Positions 33,145 through 47,333 of a stretch of 64,000 nt of DNA are shown here, one piece after another. Below the pieces are notes generated by a model. That model saw only the letters and a program-made list of their open reading frames with translations, made no database searches and was not told where the DNA came from. Within the stretch, counting starts at the first letter, position 1. Each line of letters starts with the position of its first letter. Source of the stretch: Schizophyllum amplum (Eukaryota > Basidiomycota > Agaricomycetes > Agaricales > Schizophyllaceae); contig VDMD01000023.1 of the NCBI GenBank assembly GCA_007026445.1, positions 372,001 to 436,000 of the forward strand. Reading direction: 5' to 3'. The translations under genes were made by a program, and so were the position numbers.

Positions 33145-35830
33145 ATGCGGCTCGCAGCGTTCGCCATCGCTGCTCTCGCCCTGTTCGCCGGCGTCGCCGC
33201 TCAGGACGATGACAACAACAACGGGTCCCAGTCTGGCACCCGCACGCGGTCTGCGTCTGCGTCTGACGCCTCACTCTCGCGGACGACCAGCGTCACTACG
33301 ATCACCACCAGCACCCGCTCAGGCGGCGACGTCGTCCAGACCACGTTCGTCTCCAGCTCGGTTTACAGCGTCACCGTCTCCGCAACCTCATCGGCCTCTG
33401 CGACTCCCTCCGCAACCGAATCGCCGAACGCAGACAACACATTCCTCGACACCAAGATCGATCCCGCCTTTGGTGTTCTCGGCGCGCTGCTCATACTCAC
33501 CGGCTTGCCAAGCACGTTCTGGGGGCACAAGAACAGATGGTGCGTGTTCGGCAGCAAGCTCGCCGAATCATACCCGCTGACACTGTTCCCATTGCAGGAC
33601 CTCCTTCTTCATCACCGGCTGCTACACGCTCGCGCTCGTCTGCTTCGTCCTCATCACCAAGTTCGGCATCCTTCCTGCAATCCACCCGCCTACTGCCACC
33701 GTGCGCGGCATGTTCGTGCTCGCGTGCGGCGTTGCCGGCATTGCTGGAGGTGGCATAGCCATCTTCTTCTGGAAGGCGTCGCGCTACTTCATTGGGGGCT
33801 GGGGCGGCTTCGCAGTCGGCCTGTGGATTCAGTGTTTCCGGGATGGCGGCCTGATTTCGAATGTTGGGCTCCGCTGGATTCTATACATCGGTACGTTATG
33901 GCCGTGTTCCTCCGTGCGTGTCATTGACAGGCGTGTGCAGGCGCTGGTGTGGTCGGTTTCGTCTTGTGCACGATTCCCAAGGTAACCGGATCCGGCGTTC
34001 GAGTTGCGCATAACTCAACCTCTCCCAGATCCACTATCATGTTTTGCTCGTCTCCACCGCCTTTGTCGGCGCGTCTGCCTTTATGCTAGGCATCGACTGC
34101 TTCACGACCGCTAACCTCAAGGAGGTGCGATACTACAGTTTGTCCGTCGCTTTAGCCTAACGCGCTCACAGTTCTACGTGTGGAACATCGGGTTCACGAG
34201 TTTGTTCCCCAAGTTCAAGGACAATGGCATCAAGTTCCCTGTGTCCCAGGTCATGCAGATCGAGCTCGGGCTCATCGGTGCAATCGCTCTGATGGGTGTG
34301 GCTGTTCAATTGCGCATTCTAAGTGCGCTCCAAGTCAAGCTCAAGGAAATCAACGAGGAGCAGCGCAGGCGCGAGCGGGCGGCTGACTTGGATGGCGTCG
34401 ACCGCTTCGCTATGCTGCAGCGCGAACAGGAGGAGTGGGAAAGGGATCACCCAAGCTTTAGCAAGCACGGTCGCGCGGAAAGCGGCCTCTCCACGATGCC
34501 GCTTATGGGCAAGTACCAGGACGGATCCTCGTCACCAGTGACCGAGCACACCTTCGCCAGTGAAGACCGTAAGCGCCGACCCTCGGGTCTCTCGGATCTC
34601 ATGGCATCTCCGGCTCCAGAAGAAGAGAAGGAGCGTGCTGCTCGCGGACGGCCGACCGTTGCACTACCCGCTCTCGATCTCGGGATGGGAATCGAAGACG
34701 ACGTTCCTAAGGACTTTATCGCCAAGAACCAGGGCAAGGCGCAGCGCCAGCCTCCGACTAAGGAGATACAGAAGCGCGATGACTTGCTTGCTGAGATTGA
34801 CAATCTCCGTCGGTCTATTGACGTTCTGCGCACAGAATCGCCAGACCTTTCCTCTCATCGCCCTTCTCTGACCTCCCGCCGGACCCTCAGCACGGATGCC
34901 GCCGCCGCATTGCTGCCTGCTGTTCATCTGCGACCACCTCGCACTAGCGACCCGCGCGCTCGCGTACATTCCATGGAGATGAACGCCCTCGCCGGTCAGT
35001 ATAGCGCTGGCGAGTCCCTCGGTCGGCCGTCAAGTGCTCCTCTTCGTGATGTCGACTGGGATCAGTACGTCGCGGAGCGGAAGCTCCTTCAACCTCCTTC
35101 CGGCGTGACACCACCTATCCCGACAACTAGCCCTGGCCCGAGCCCTACCCATCGCATTAACATGCCCCCCGCCGTCGCAGAAGCCTTGCGCGATCGCAAG
35201 CTGCGTGAGAGCGTCTTGTACAGCGCGCCGCATGCTTCGGATGACGATGTCCCTCTCGCCCAACAACAACACGCCCGCAGCCGGTCCGCTGGCGGCAATA
35301 TGCCCGTCACGATCCTTCCTCCGCAGAAGCCCATCCACGCGCCAAAGCCCCAGCGCCCCAGCGGCGCACCACGCACAGCGACCTTCGAGGAGTTGAACGA
35401 GCGGCATCGCGAGCATCTTCGCAACATGCAGGCGCCGATCACACAAGCGCAGAAGGATCAGGCTGATCTCGACACCGCGAAGGCGCGCTGGGAGAGGTCC
35501 AAGGCAGCCGAGCGCGAGGCTGTCGCCAAGCGGCAAGCGGAGAAGGCCGCACGCCTGCGGGAGGGCGGCCGGAGCCCGCACGATAACGGCGAGCGCCAGC
35601 GGCGGCACTCACGGTCGCTCAGCGCGGACAAGTTGAACGCGTTGGGCACCGGCAACACCTCCAAGCGCCTGTCGACGATGAAGGTGGAGAACTGGCAGCA
35701 GCAGCAAGTTGGTGAGATGGGCACCGGCCACGAGCGCGGGCCCAGCGGCAGCGGGGGCCGCACGCGGGACTCGCGCGCTGCAGGCGTCCCCTTCCCCGAC
35801 ACGAAGCGCTCCCGCGCCGCGCGCCAGTGA
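33145..35830 (+). CDS. Multi-pass membrane protein with DUF4203 (TM7SF3-like) domain
   Basis: The signal peptide MRLAAFAIAALALFAGVAAQ is followed by a short Ser/Thr-rich extracellular stalk, then about seven hydrophobic helices including GVLGALLILTGLPSTFWG, FFITGCYTLALVCFVLITKF, VLACGVAGIAGGGIAIFFW and VLLVSTAFVGASAFMLGID, and FYVWNIGFTSLFPKF before the last helix. This is the DUF4203/TM7SF3 pattern. A cytosolic tail of more than 500 residues follows in one long exon, rich in Arg, Ser and Pro, with a coiled-coil-like KLKEINEEQRRRERAADLDG. The ATG at 33145 was chosen for the signal peptide. Molecular function is not known. Confidence 0.8.
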
Positions 35831-36657
35831 TGACCGCCGCATGCGCTGGCGATCCTGCATGGTGAAAAACGGACTGTACTCTTTGTGAGTAAGTAATGGA
35901 CTTCTTATTTAGCTGGTGACTGGCGGTTGGTGACTTTCTATCGGCTGGTGACGTTTTTATTAGCTGGTGATTTTTACGGCTGTACTGTACCTCCTTGCAT
36001 GCCCATGTTGGAACTCTCCTGTCCCATGTTGCATTATCCTTCCCCCTCCCCCTGCCCATGTCGCATACCTCCTGCCCCATGTTGCACTCCCGCTGTCTAT
36101 CGCATTTCTCTTGTTGCATCTTTACGACCTGGCGGGCCTCCCACCGGATGCTCGCCGCACCCAAGGACAGTCTCTGGATTGCATATCAATGATCATCCCC
36201 ATCGTACACTACCATTCGTTTGAATCATGATCAGGGACATTCGCATCTTTCTTGTAGATACAGTAGAGCGCTATAGTAATGTTCGCAAATGTTCGACGTG
36301 TCTCAACGCTGTCACAGTTGTTGAGCGCCGAGCTCGTGCAGCGACTTCGACCGTCAGAGCTGCTCACTGAATGGCACATATGAGACCTGTCTGCGAGATG
36401 TGGGCGCGTATGAGACCTCTTAGCTCTGGGCCGAACTCGAACCGCGGTCACAAGACTTGCAAAATTTTGGGGAACGCTCTGGCCTGGAAATGCTGGGGCG
36501 CTCTGGGACTTCCGTGGCAGGTTGAACGGCGGGCACCGGGGCAAATGACGCGGGTGCGGAGCTCCAAGGAGGCGGCGCCGCCTTTCTTATAGACGCTCAC
36601 TGCAGCGCCTCTCATCCCCACGACTTGCTCTCAACGCGCTTGACCAAAATAAACAAC
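35831..36657. other. Intergenic region with degenerate short repeats
   Basis: Contains four copies of a GSTTGGTGAC/AGCTGGTGAY-type unit (35911-35971) and four copies of CCCATGTYG (36002, 36023, 36055, 36076). No coding sequence is supported. A TATA-like CTTATAGA lies about 75 bp before the next ATG. Confidence 0.45.
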
Positions 36658-37315
36658 ATGGCGCTCAACATCCAACGTTCGCAGTCCGCGCCGCATCCCC
36701 TTCAGGCGATGAAGGAACATACCAAGGCGAGACCGGTGATTGCTCTCCAGCGGTCAGCGTCGACCATAGAGTTCGGTGCTGCCAATGGTCCGCGCAAGGC
36801 GTATCATCAGCCGCACCATCGAAGCTATACCCCAAAATTCGAACGCGAGAACCCATTCAATTGCTCTGATTTCTTCCCCCATCGCGCGGACGAGCGGGAG
36901 GCATGGAGCTGGATCCAGGAGGAGGATGAATCTCGGGAGGAGGAGGATGTCCCAGAGCCGTACGGGAGCGAGCGGGACATGGACGAGAAGACGCTGGGGG
37001 AGACGATAGCTATGGAGGATAAGCTGGGTATTCTGGCTTTGGGTGAGTGAATACGCGGCCGGTGCGGCTTGGTCTGATGACGAGGACATAGGCGATATCT
37101 TGTTCAACGCGAGGGCTGGATCCGGACGACCTGGCGTGCCAGTGGCTGCGCCGGAGGAATGGCGCTTGGTATCACCATACAGCGATGATGAGCCTGTGGA
37201 CCACGAGGCGCTCTACCTGTCCCTGCGCGCACGCCGCAAGGAGAGTGCGAAGGTGTCCACCGACGAGACAGTCGTTGATTCGACCTTTGGCTCGCTGTTC
37301 TTCGGCAAGGATTGA
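36658..37315 (+). CDS. Uncharacterised acidic protein, probably one gene with a frame shift
   Basis: No family recognised. The first part (36658-37050) starts MALNIQRSQSAPHPLQAMKE, has a basic middle with QPHHRSYTPKFERENPFNCS and DFFPHRADEREAWSWIQEED, and becomes strongly acidic. The second part, ending at 37315, reads SEYAAGAAWSDDEDIGDILF and later EEWRLVSPYSDDEPVDHEAL, ending STFGSLFFGKD. The two frames overlap at a TTTGGG run near 37040, where one base difference would join them into about 215 residues; a splice site with the right phase is not obvious. Two small genes are possible but less likely, because the second lacks its own good start. Possibly nuclear, judged only from charge. Confidence 0.5.
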
Positions 37316-37612
37316 GGGACTTAGAGGGGACAAAAACTTGGGACTTTGTATTCCGGGACTTAGAGTACCGCATACCCTGTGTGCAACCTGGATTTTGGAT
37401 GGGCGTATCGGAGAGCGTGAGGACTGTGGGAACACCGGAACATCGGCCGCAAACAGTGGCAGAGCGAGAAGCTGGCGCCTCCATTGGAAGAAGCAACCGT
37501 GGGAAAACTGCATGTGGGCGCGCTGATGGGAATGTCGACCCCTAAGTAGCACACGTGACGCTGAGCGCATTTTTCCTTTTTGCTCTTTCACTCCCACGAC
37601 CACCTGTGCACC

Positions 37613-39874
37613 ATGTCCGTTTCGCCGTCTGCCGGGTTGCTTCTGGACCCCCAGCTTCAAGCAGAAATGTCGACCGCGCCCGTGCCGCAGGATCCTCAGT
37701 CCGCCCTCGGTGCTCTTGTACGCGTACCCTCCTTGTTATCGTACCCTCAACTCAGCATATACAGGTCAGCGAGGGCCCAGCGGGCATCTCCCACGCCGCG
37801 GAGACCATCGCCTCCACGCAATCGGCGCAGTCCCTTCTCCAGGCGCAGTTGGGTGGTATCAAGGCGGAGCCTGCGCCTCCTGAGGCGCAGGCCTCTCAGC
37901 AGCATCTGCCTGCAGTCCCATCATCTTTACCGATTGTGCGTTGTACGACCGTGAGAACGGCGCGTGTTGCTCACGCGCGGACAGCTCGCGAGCCGCAAGC
38001 GCAAGCTGGCAGTGACAGACATCATGGGGGAGGATGCGCACAGCAAGATTCGGCGCGTCGTACGCGATCACGTCTCAAACGACCCATCGCGGGCCATCCC
38101 AATGACCACGGTCATCTGCCTACATGCTGCTGTCGCCCAGAAGTCGTACGGAACGGAGAAGCGCTTCCTTTGCCCCCTCCGGTCGTCCACATCGAAGGTC
38201 CCGTCTGGCACATGCGCTCGCAGCAGCTCTCAATGGCTATCATATCGGAGACAGGCGAGCGCGCCTTCGAGCAACGCGCCGCGCTTGACTCCAGTATGAC
38301 CAGCAGCTTCAAGTTCTTGCACGTCACGAGCACGGCGAAGGCGAAGAGCTTCCAGCTGTCGCTCGATATCGCGGAGCCGCCCCCTCCGCCGCGGGCACTG
38401 ATGCCAGCGACGCGCCTCTTGGACGTGTCTGGGCCTCTTTCGACTCCGCGCCAGTCACGATCATCTCGAAGCCCTCGAAGAAGACCGCCAAGACGCGTAA
38501 CATTGCGTCCTGCATCCTCGCTGGCGGTCCCGTCTCCCTCTTCAATCGTATAAATTCGCAGACCGTACGCACGAAATACATGACCATCGAGCACGCCCAG
38601 TTGTGCGCGAGCAACATCGCGTGGTCTGCCTTCAACGTCAACGTCGTTCGCCGCCCTACAGACCCGCCGCCCGTGGGTACGTTGTCATGTGATGTGAACT
38701 GACTACTCGAGTTTGCTCACGGTAGACGCGCAGCGGGACCGCAGGCCGTGACCTATGGGAGCGAGATCGTACTATCGGACACGCACTCCGGCATTTCGAC
38801 TTCGCCTCTGGTGATTCGCAAGGTTGAGAAGAGCAAAGTCATCGCGGATGACGGTGGTCCGGTTAGTCAGATGCAGAAGGTCGTCCTGCAGCGCCTCAAC
38901 CCGGATGGGTCGCGGCACTATTTATCCGCTGCTGGCCCTGTCTCCGGCGCCCCCAGCGGGTCATCTTCCAGTACACAAGCGGGCACGCATCCGCTCATCT
39001 TCCAATCCCCGCGTGCCAGCGATGACAGCAACAAGGACGTTCACAATGATGAAGTTGACGACTATTTGTGCTGGACTATTGTCGGCATATGTAAGTCACG
39101 CTGTTCACTTCGGCGGGCCACATGAACTTACATTGTGTAGCCAAATTCCAGTACACGTTCTTCGACGCCTTCGGCGGAAACAATACGATCCCAGAGATGC
39201 CCATCACACCGTTCCCGACCTTGTTTACCGCGCCGGTATACCGCCAGCCCCATAACACCATCGACTTGACTGTCTCGAATTTCTTCTACGGGGACATGAA
39301 GAATGGGCAGCACAAGGCGCTAGAGGTGTACTTGGGCAACCTTGGGCCGCTTGCCCACCGCATCTATCAGATGGGCCCCAGCGGACCCCTCACGAACGTT
39401 GGGCCATTCGTCACCACCGTATCAGAGACCGGGACGATGCAGGAACTCATGCAGCCATCCATGACACCGACGCATCATCAATCCTACATGCCGAACTCTG
39501 TGCATACCATCGTCACCGTCACCTTGCCACCCATCACCGACATTGTGAAGGCCCTTGAAGAGGATGCAGCCGTGTCGAACGATCCTAGTCGGTCGCATAC
39601 GCCTGTCAACGTTCGACCACCCAACGGCACTCCGCCGCCCAGACCCCCGCCGCCAGCATCGATCGGTGGGCGAAGTCTGCCTCTACTGTTCATCCGGGCA
39701 TCGGACGGCATTGGGTATCACTCCGGTAGGACCATCGCTGTCGACAACCTGTTCCCAGGAATCGACCTGCACGCTTTGCCACAGCAACCGACAGAGGGTA
39801 TCGACACCAACTGGCTGGCAGCGGCCCACGCAGCCGCTTTGAATGACGGCGGGTGGCAGCTGCGAGTGCAGTAG
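37613..39874 (+). CDS. CSL-family (CBF1/Su(H)/Lag-1) transcription factor
   Basis: Fungal member of the CSL family of sequence-specific DNA-binding proteins, which lack a Notch partner in fungi. After MSVSPSAGLLLDPQLQAEMS and a Gln-rich region, the Rel-like N-terminal domain has LASRKRKLAVTDIMGED and KSYGTEKRFLCPPPVVHIEG, the DNA-contact segment. The beta-trefoil domain shows AKSFQLSLDI, PVTIISKPSKKT and IASCILAGGPVSLFNRINSQ with VRTKYMTIE, and DDYLCWTIVGISKFQYTFFD is near its end. The C-terminal Ig-like domain includes PMITPFP-type strands and FIRASDGIGYHSGRT. At least three one-base shifts are needed (near 37970, in the C run at 38173-38177, and near 38390). Target genes are unknown. Confidence 0.85.
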
Positions 39875-40597
39875 GACTTCATCGCCAGCAGAAGCAGTGC
39901 GTGTCACAGGACGCTAATTATCTATCTTTTTTCTCTTACCTTAACGGAAACCTCGAATCTCCCTTCCCTTGCTATCGAAATTGCTGTCCATCGAGAGCTG
40001 TATACCTGTTGGGTCTCCCTATACATATGTCACTGGTTATCCGAGCACGAACGTTGCGTTCGGGAACGTTCGCGGCGTCGGGCTTTATGTATCTACTTCT
40101 GGTCTCTTGTGTTATCCATGCTGCTCTTCCTGTTCTGTATGGGGCCTCGCCTCCTCCAGTTCCTTATTGGTGGACTCAAGGGCCATAGACTTGGTCCGGG
40201 TGGGCTTAGAGCGGGCGGCGGGGCAGAAATGTGTGCGGATCGTCGACCGTCGCATGGCCGGCGAATGGTCGCCCTGGGTCCCGCCCCCGCCGCAGTCTGG
40301 GCGCGGCGGGTGATTGTAGCTGTGCGAGAAGCTGAGGGTCGCAGATTGTCTTGCCAGCGAACAACAGGAAGCGGGGCGTCGTTTGCTGGGCATACTCGTG
40401 GCATGTTGGCAGGCGACGGAATCGATAGGGTCCGCCAAGTTTGACAACGAACGATGGCAGTGGATTGGGAGCGCGCCTTTTTTGGGGATTACATACGCGC
40501 CCGAATCCGATCGCGCGCGCGGCATATAAAACGCGACTGAGTTGATTTCTCGAAATCCCCGTCCCATCCTCCTCTCCCCCTCCATTACAACGCAAAC
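39875..40597. other. Intergenic region with the pyruvate kinase promoter
   Basis: Intergenic region between the CSL gene and pyruvate kinase. Nothing coding is seen; the distal part is the pyruvate kinase promoter. Confidence 0.5.
40525..40531 (+). promoter_or_regulatory. TATA box of pyruvate kinase gene
   Basis: TATAAAA lies 67 bp before the ATG in a GC-rich promoter, and the leader between them is pyrimidine-rich. This is the clearest TATA box in the window and suits a highly expressed glycolytic gene. Confidence 0.6.
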
Positions 40598-42724
<2,127 letters not shown>

Positions 42725-42992
42725 AGTTTAGAAGGCCGATTGAATGCCAATTGTACTGAATAATCAACGTGGTTGCTGCGCGAAGGATGTTCGCCAGAAC
42801 AAGACCTTCCGAAAGAAGAAATAAGAGGCGCGCCCGCCACGCGGCGGACAAGAAGCTCGGCCGGCGCGTCGAGCCTCCAAATTTCAGGACGCCTGTTGCG
42901 TCTCGCAGTCACTTCTTCTCCCTTTGCTGTTTTTCTACTTCACGAAAGTGAATTTATGTCTTCTAGCTCCCAAAGGCATTGAATGCTGAGTG

Positions 42993-44861
42993 ATGCCTGC
43001 AGTGCCAGTCGAGACGGAACTTTATGAGCTGCTTGGCGTGTCCGTGGAGGGCGGGGGAAGGTACGTTCATACCCGCGCCGCGTCCCGTAATGCATTCAAG
43101 CTTGCACGCTAGCCGAGATCAAGAAGGCGTACCGCAAGAAGGTGTGTAGTAGCTTGTTAGGTATGGACAGAGGCTGACTACCGGTATGTGTGCAGGCAAT
43201 GCAACATCACCCGGTTAGTAGTGCTGCTGAACGCCCATTGTTGATGTTGCTCATATGGGCATCCTGTGGATAGGACAAGGTGTGCACTCAGCCCCTGGAA
43301 TACGAACATCATGCTCATGCCCATTCCCAGAACATTGACGACCCCGATGCAGGCCAAAAGTTCCAAGAGATTGCCCGCCGCGTTCGTCGTACACTCATCT
43401 TCCTCCCCGCTTCCCCTCATCAACCTCCTCTATCCAGCTATGAAATTCTCACTGACCCGCAATCGCGCGCGGCGTACATCGCGGCCGGTTATGGCTGGGC
43501 TGAACGGCGGGCCAGGGGCGGACCCCGGCGGCATGGACGCTGCAGACCCTCTTCGCTCAGTTCTTCGAGGGCTCGGGCATGTTCTTCGACTTTGCTGTGG
43601 CCCCTGGCATGGGTCGGCGAAAAAGGCAAGGCGAAGACTCGGTCATCCCGTACGACGTCACGCTGGAGGATTGTATAATGGCAAACGTACAGATGAACAT
43701 CCAGAAGGAGTGCTTTGCGGCGTATGCAAGGGGTGGGTGAGAGCAGGTTGATCGATGATTGTGGTATGCTTATGGTGCTTGGCAGTTCTGGTGCAAGGGG
43801 GGAGCGCGAAGCCGAAACAGTGCAGTAAGTGCGAGGGGAAGGGGTGGGCATTCGTGCAGACTGCGGTTAGTATTCACCTCATACACTGTCCGCTATGCTC
43901 ATGAGGTAGCAGATATCGCCGAACCACTACGGTACGTCCCCGCGCACCTTGCTCCGATTGCAAGGGCACAGGCGAGAAGTTGCGCGAGAAGGACCGGTGA
44001 GTATTATATTCGTCATCTTGCGCAGAGCTTCAACCACCTACGCAGCTGGCAAAAAGTGCAAAGGCGAAAAGACCGTCAAGGAGAAATTCACGCCCAGGAG
44101 ATACAGATCGAGAAGGGCATGACGGATCGGGCAACGCATTGTTCTCGCTGGTGCTGGCGATCAGGAGGTACACTACCTTCGCCCACCGCTCAGACAACAA
44201 TGCTCACCGCCCCTTAGCCCGGCGTCCCCCCAGGTGACGTGATCTTCATCTTGGAAAGCCGCCCCGCACGAGTCCTTCGAGCGCTCCGGCAACGATCTCC
44301 TCATGCACGTCACCATCACCCTCTCTGAAGCCCTCCTCGGGTTCTCGCGCATACTCGTCACACATCTGGACGGTCGCGGCGTCCACGTCTCGTCACCACC
44401 TGGCAAAATCATCAAGCCCGACGACTCCATCGTGCTCCGCGGAGAGGGCATGCCGATATACAAGAGGTCAGACACGAAGGGTGATCTCTACGTCCTCTTC
44501 GAGGTCGAAGATGCCGGATCAGCAGTGGCTGAGGTCCGTCGACACCGCTGTATGTTATACCTTCCCTTGGCTTCGCGCGCCGACAGAGCAGACGCTAACA
44601 ACGATCATCTGCCAGGCCCTCGCTTCTCTCCTCCCTCCAAAACGCTCGAACCCGGAGCCCGCGCCGGAGATTGTGGACGAGGTCAAGTACGAGGAGATCG
44701 ACATTGAGGACGTGCGTGGGCGCTCATATCCTGCCGGTGCGGACTTCTTTGACAGTGCTGGCTTCCAGTTCGGCGACGGGGGAGACGGAGACGATTGGGA
44801 GGACGACGATGAGGATGAGGACGAAGATGGGCATGGCGAACCGGAGTGCAGACCGCAATAG
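42993..44861 (+). CDS. Type I J-protein co-chaperone (Xdj1/Ydj1-like DnaJ)
   Basis: Stimulates Hsp70 ATPase and delivers unfolded clients. The J domain starts ETELYELLGV, continues IKKAYRKK and AMQHHP-DK (the HPD motif split by an intron), then DAGQKFQEIA and YEILTDPQSRAAY. The zinc-finger region shows VLCGVCKG, KPKQCSKCEGKGWAF and further Cys pairs in the next exons. The C-terminal substrate-binding part reads VTITLSEALLGFSRILVTHL, SPPGKIIKPDDSIVLRGEGM and KGDLYVLFEVE, followed by an acidic tail (WEDDDEDEDEDGHGEPE). The CKGSGARG/KPKQC pattern resembles Xdj1. Several exons are short, and at least three one-base shifts (about 43500-43800 and 44080-44260) are needed for a continuous protein. 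Confidence 0.82.
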
Positions 44862-45391
44862 TTTGTCTGTCGATCACGTTGTGCTGCACGCCTAAGTAGT
44901 GCTGCTCGCGACGGCCTGCCCTATCAGCGTGCCACCCACCCCCAACAATGTCTCCTTGCGCCTCACCTTCTGCGCTCTCCTGATAAAACGCATACTTACG
45001 ATGCTGTCTTACTTTTACGCCTATACCTCACCGCTCGTTTCATACCCTTGCACCACATCTCAACTTGTACTTACTGGACCATCGCATAATTCAACAGTAT
45101 TTTGTACACCTCTAGATCGTAATATCTCCCCAGATCCATTCAACGGCTCGCTTGAGTGATCGACTGATAGTGGAATTCGACCTGACCTGACCAAACCGGC
45201 CGTTTCTGACTGACTTCAACTTGGACTTCAACTGATGAGTAAGTACAACATTCTGTCATACGCTGCATAGATACTGTAGTAGCGGTGTACTGTAGGCCTA
45301 GCGCGGACGGCACATGCACTTTAGATAATAGTGTTCAACTCGCCGGGTATAAACGTCGCGGGCGATACGCCTCGCGGAACAAGTGAAATCC
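44862..45391. other. Convergent intergenic region, J-protein and GPI-type protein
   Basis: Both genes end here. Short direct repeats (GACCTGACCTGACC near 45178 and CTTCAACT..GACTTCAACT near 45215) are the only structure seen. Confidence 0.4.
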
Positions 45392-46093
45392 TTATAGGAC
45401 AATGAACGCGCCGAGGAGTGCGCTTCCTGCTGCCTGAGGGCGCCGAAGAGCAGACCGTTAGATGCGGCTGCCGTGGAGATGGCGCCGTTGTTGTCGCCGG
45501 CCTCGGAGGCGGCGCTACCTGCCGCTGAGGTTGCGGCGGAAGCTGCACTTCCTACTGCACCGGTGGCAACGGTCCAGACGGAGGGGCCGACAGAGGTGAC
45601 CTTTCCTTGCGCCTGAGGTCGCGAGCGTCCAAGCCTCGCCGCCTACGGAGGAGAGGATGTGTGGACACCGTCAGCCTCAGCTGTGGCGTGCGTGTCAGTG
45701 GGAAGGGGGCAACGCGGACTACAAAGGGGAACGTACAGGTGATGGTCTCAATGAGGCCGGAGCCAACGCTGATCGCGTCGGAGTACCCCCTCACTCCAGG
45801 CGGATGCTGCGGCAGATGTCGCCTCGCTGATGTAGGAGCCGGCTGTGATGGAGTCAGGTGAGCGCGGGGTATGTGAGGGGACGGGGGGACATACCGTCAC
45901 TCGCGCCTGCAGTTATTGCGGAGCCAGCAACACTGGTGATAGAGTCAATCGCGCTGCCGACTGGGGGGGAATTGAAGTCAGCAAAAAGTTGGTAAATGTG
46001 AACTGCGGATGGCAACGCACTCTGGCGCTTCTCCTGGGGGGCGGCGAGGGCCGTAGCGGCAAGGGCAGAGACGAGGACGGCCTTGGCAAACAT
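45392..46093 (-). CDS. Small secreted Ser/Ala-rich protein with probable GPI anchor
   Basis: The start MFAKAVLVSALAATALAAPQ is a strong signal peptide followed by a KR pair (EKRQ) that fits Kex2-type cleavage. The body reads SAVHIYQLFADFNSPPVGSA, IDSITSVAGSAITAGASD and, after introns, GSYISEATSAAASAWSEG and DAISVGSGLIETIT. The end is rich in Ser, Ala and Gly (GAVGSAASAATSAAGSAASE), finishing with a hydrophobic stretch GAFIVL before the TAA at 45392-45394, as for a GPI-anchored wall protein. One or two single-base shifts (near 45785 and 45420) must be assumed to keep the frame. Function unknown; probably cell wall or surface. Confidence 0.6.
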
Positions 46094-46311
46094 GTCGACG
46101 GTGAGTAAGGAAATATGTGACCGGGGGGAATAGAAAACGAAGGTGGGGGACCGGAAACAACGAGCAGCTTGTTTTTATGCAAGCGGGCCTGACCTGGAGG
46201 CAGTGTCGAGCTGACAGGCGTGACGTGACGGCCGGCACTACAGGCCGAACGTCCGAGGAGTTTCGTCTGGACTCTGAACTTCATCTCTGAGCCTGCACAC
46301 ACACAGCCGCC
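46094..46311. promoter_or_regulatory. Bidirectional promoter, GPI-type protein and RPE
   Basis: 218 bp separate the two divergent start codons, so the regulatory sequence of both genes is shared or adjacent. No TATA consensus is obvious on either strand. Confidence 0.45.
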
Positions 46312-47333
46312 ATGCCGCGCGCCATCATCTCCCCCTCTGTCCTCGCCTCCGACTTTGGCCAGCTCACCGCAGAATGCAAAGCGCATGATCAAAGGCGGCG
46401 CAGAATGGCTGCACATGGGCGAGTCCCCCGCCGTTATCGATCCCTCGCTGCCTCGCCGCTGACGGTACACGGCGCGCCTAGATGTCATGGACGGGTGAGC
46501 ATCACCGGCTATGCATATCGCACACCCTGCTGACACCGCCTCAGCCATTTCGTGCCCAATATTACCCATGGGGTCCGTATCCAGTCGCGCCACCCGGCTG
46601 TATGCCTTGCTCATCCCCGCTCCGCAGGCGCCCCCATCCTGTCCTGCCGTCAAGAAGGGCGTCCCTGATATCTTCATGGACTGCCACATGATGGTCTCCG
46701 ACCCAGAGAAGGTGCCGCCACCCACTTCCCACCTCGGTCGACTCCCTGACGCGCGCACGCCAGTGGGTCGATGACATCGCAGATGCAGGCGGCGCGCTCT
46801 ACTGCTTCCATCTCGAAGCCGCGCGTGCGTCCTGTGCCCTTGTATTACAACCCGTCCTCCGCTGACGCCTCACACAGCTGACCCCCTTCCGATTGTCAAG
46901 CACATCCATGACCGGGGTATGAAGGCAGGGCTCGCCATCTCCCCGGATACCCCGGCATCTGCAATCACGGACGAGATGGCCAACGCTGTTGACATGCTTC
47001 TCGTCATGACCGTCTACCCAGGCCGCGGCGGCCAGAGCTTCATCGAGCGCTGCGTCCCCAAGGTCTCTGAGCTACGCGCACGTTACCCCGAGAAGGATAT
47101 CGAGGTAGACGGCGGTGTCGGCCCAAAGACCATCGATGTGTGCGCCAATGCAGGTACGCTGGCTTTCTGCGAGCTTGACTAGGGACGTACTCATTTGGTG
47201 ATCAGGCAGCAATGTCATCGTGGCTGGTACCGCCATATTTGGTGCCCAAGAGCCCGAGAATGTTATCACTATGCTCAAGGCATCCGTCAACTCTGCCCAG
47301 GCGAAGATTGCAGCGGCTCGGGCAGTCCAGTAA
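46312..47333 (+). CDS. RPE1: Ribulose-phosphate 3-epimerase
   Basis: Interconverts D-ribulose 5-phosphate and D-xylulose 5-phosphate in the non-oxidative pentose phosphate pathway. The start MPRAIISPSVLASDFGQLTA is the conserved first strand. Further segments are GGAEWLHMGE, VMDGHFVPNITMGPP (catalytic Asp and metal-binding His), DIFMDCHMMVSDPEK, WVDDIADAGGALYCFHLEA, MKAGLAISPDTP, VDMLLVMTVYPGRGGQSFIE, KDIEVDGGVGPKTIDVCANA and VAGTAIFGAQEPENVITML. About six exons with introns close to 55 bp; one or two apparent shifts occur in the second and third exons (46380-46660). The last exon ends AKIAAARAVQ. Metal and phosphate sites are complete. Confidence 0.93.

Noticed and set aside
36425..36460. 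tRNA-like B-box (GAACTCGAACC reads as GGTTCGAGTTC on the minus strand)
   Set aside because: No matching A box or acceptor stem could be found around it, so a tRNA is not supported.
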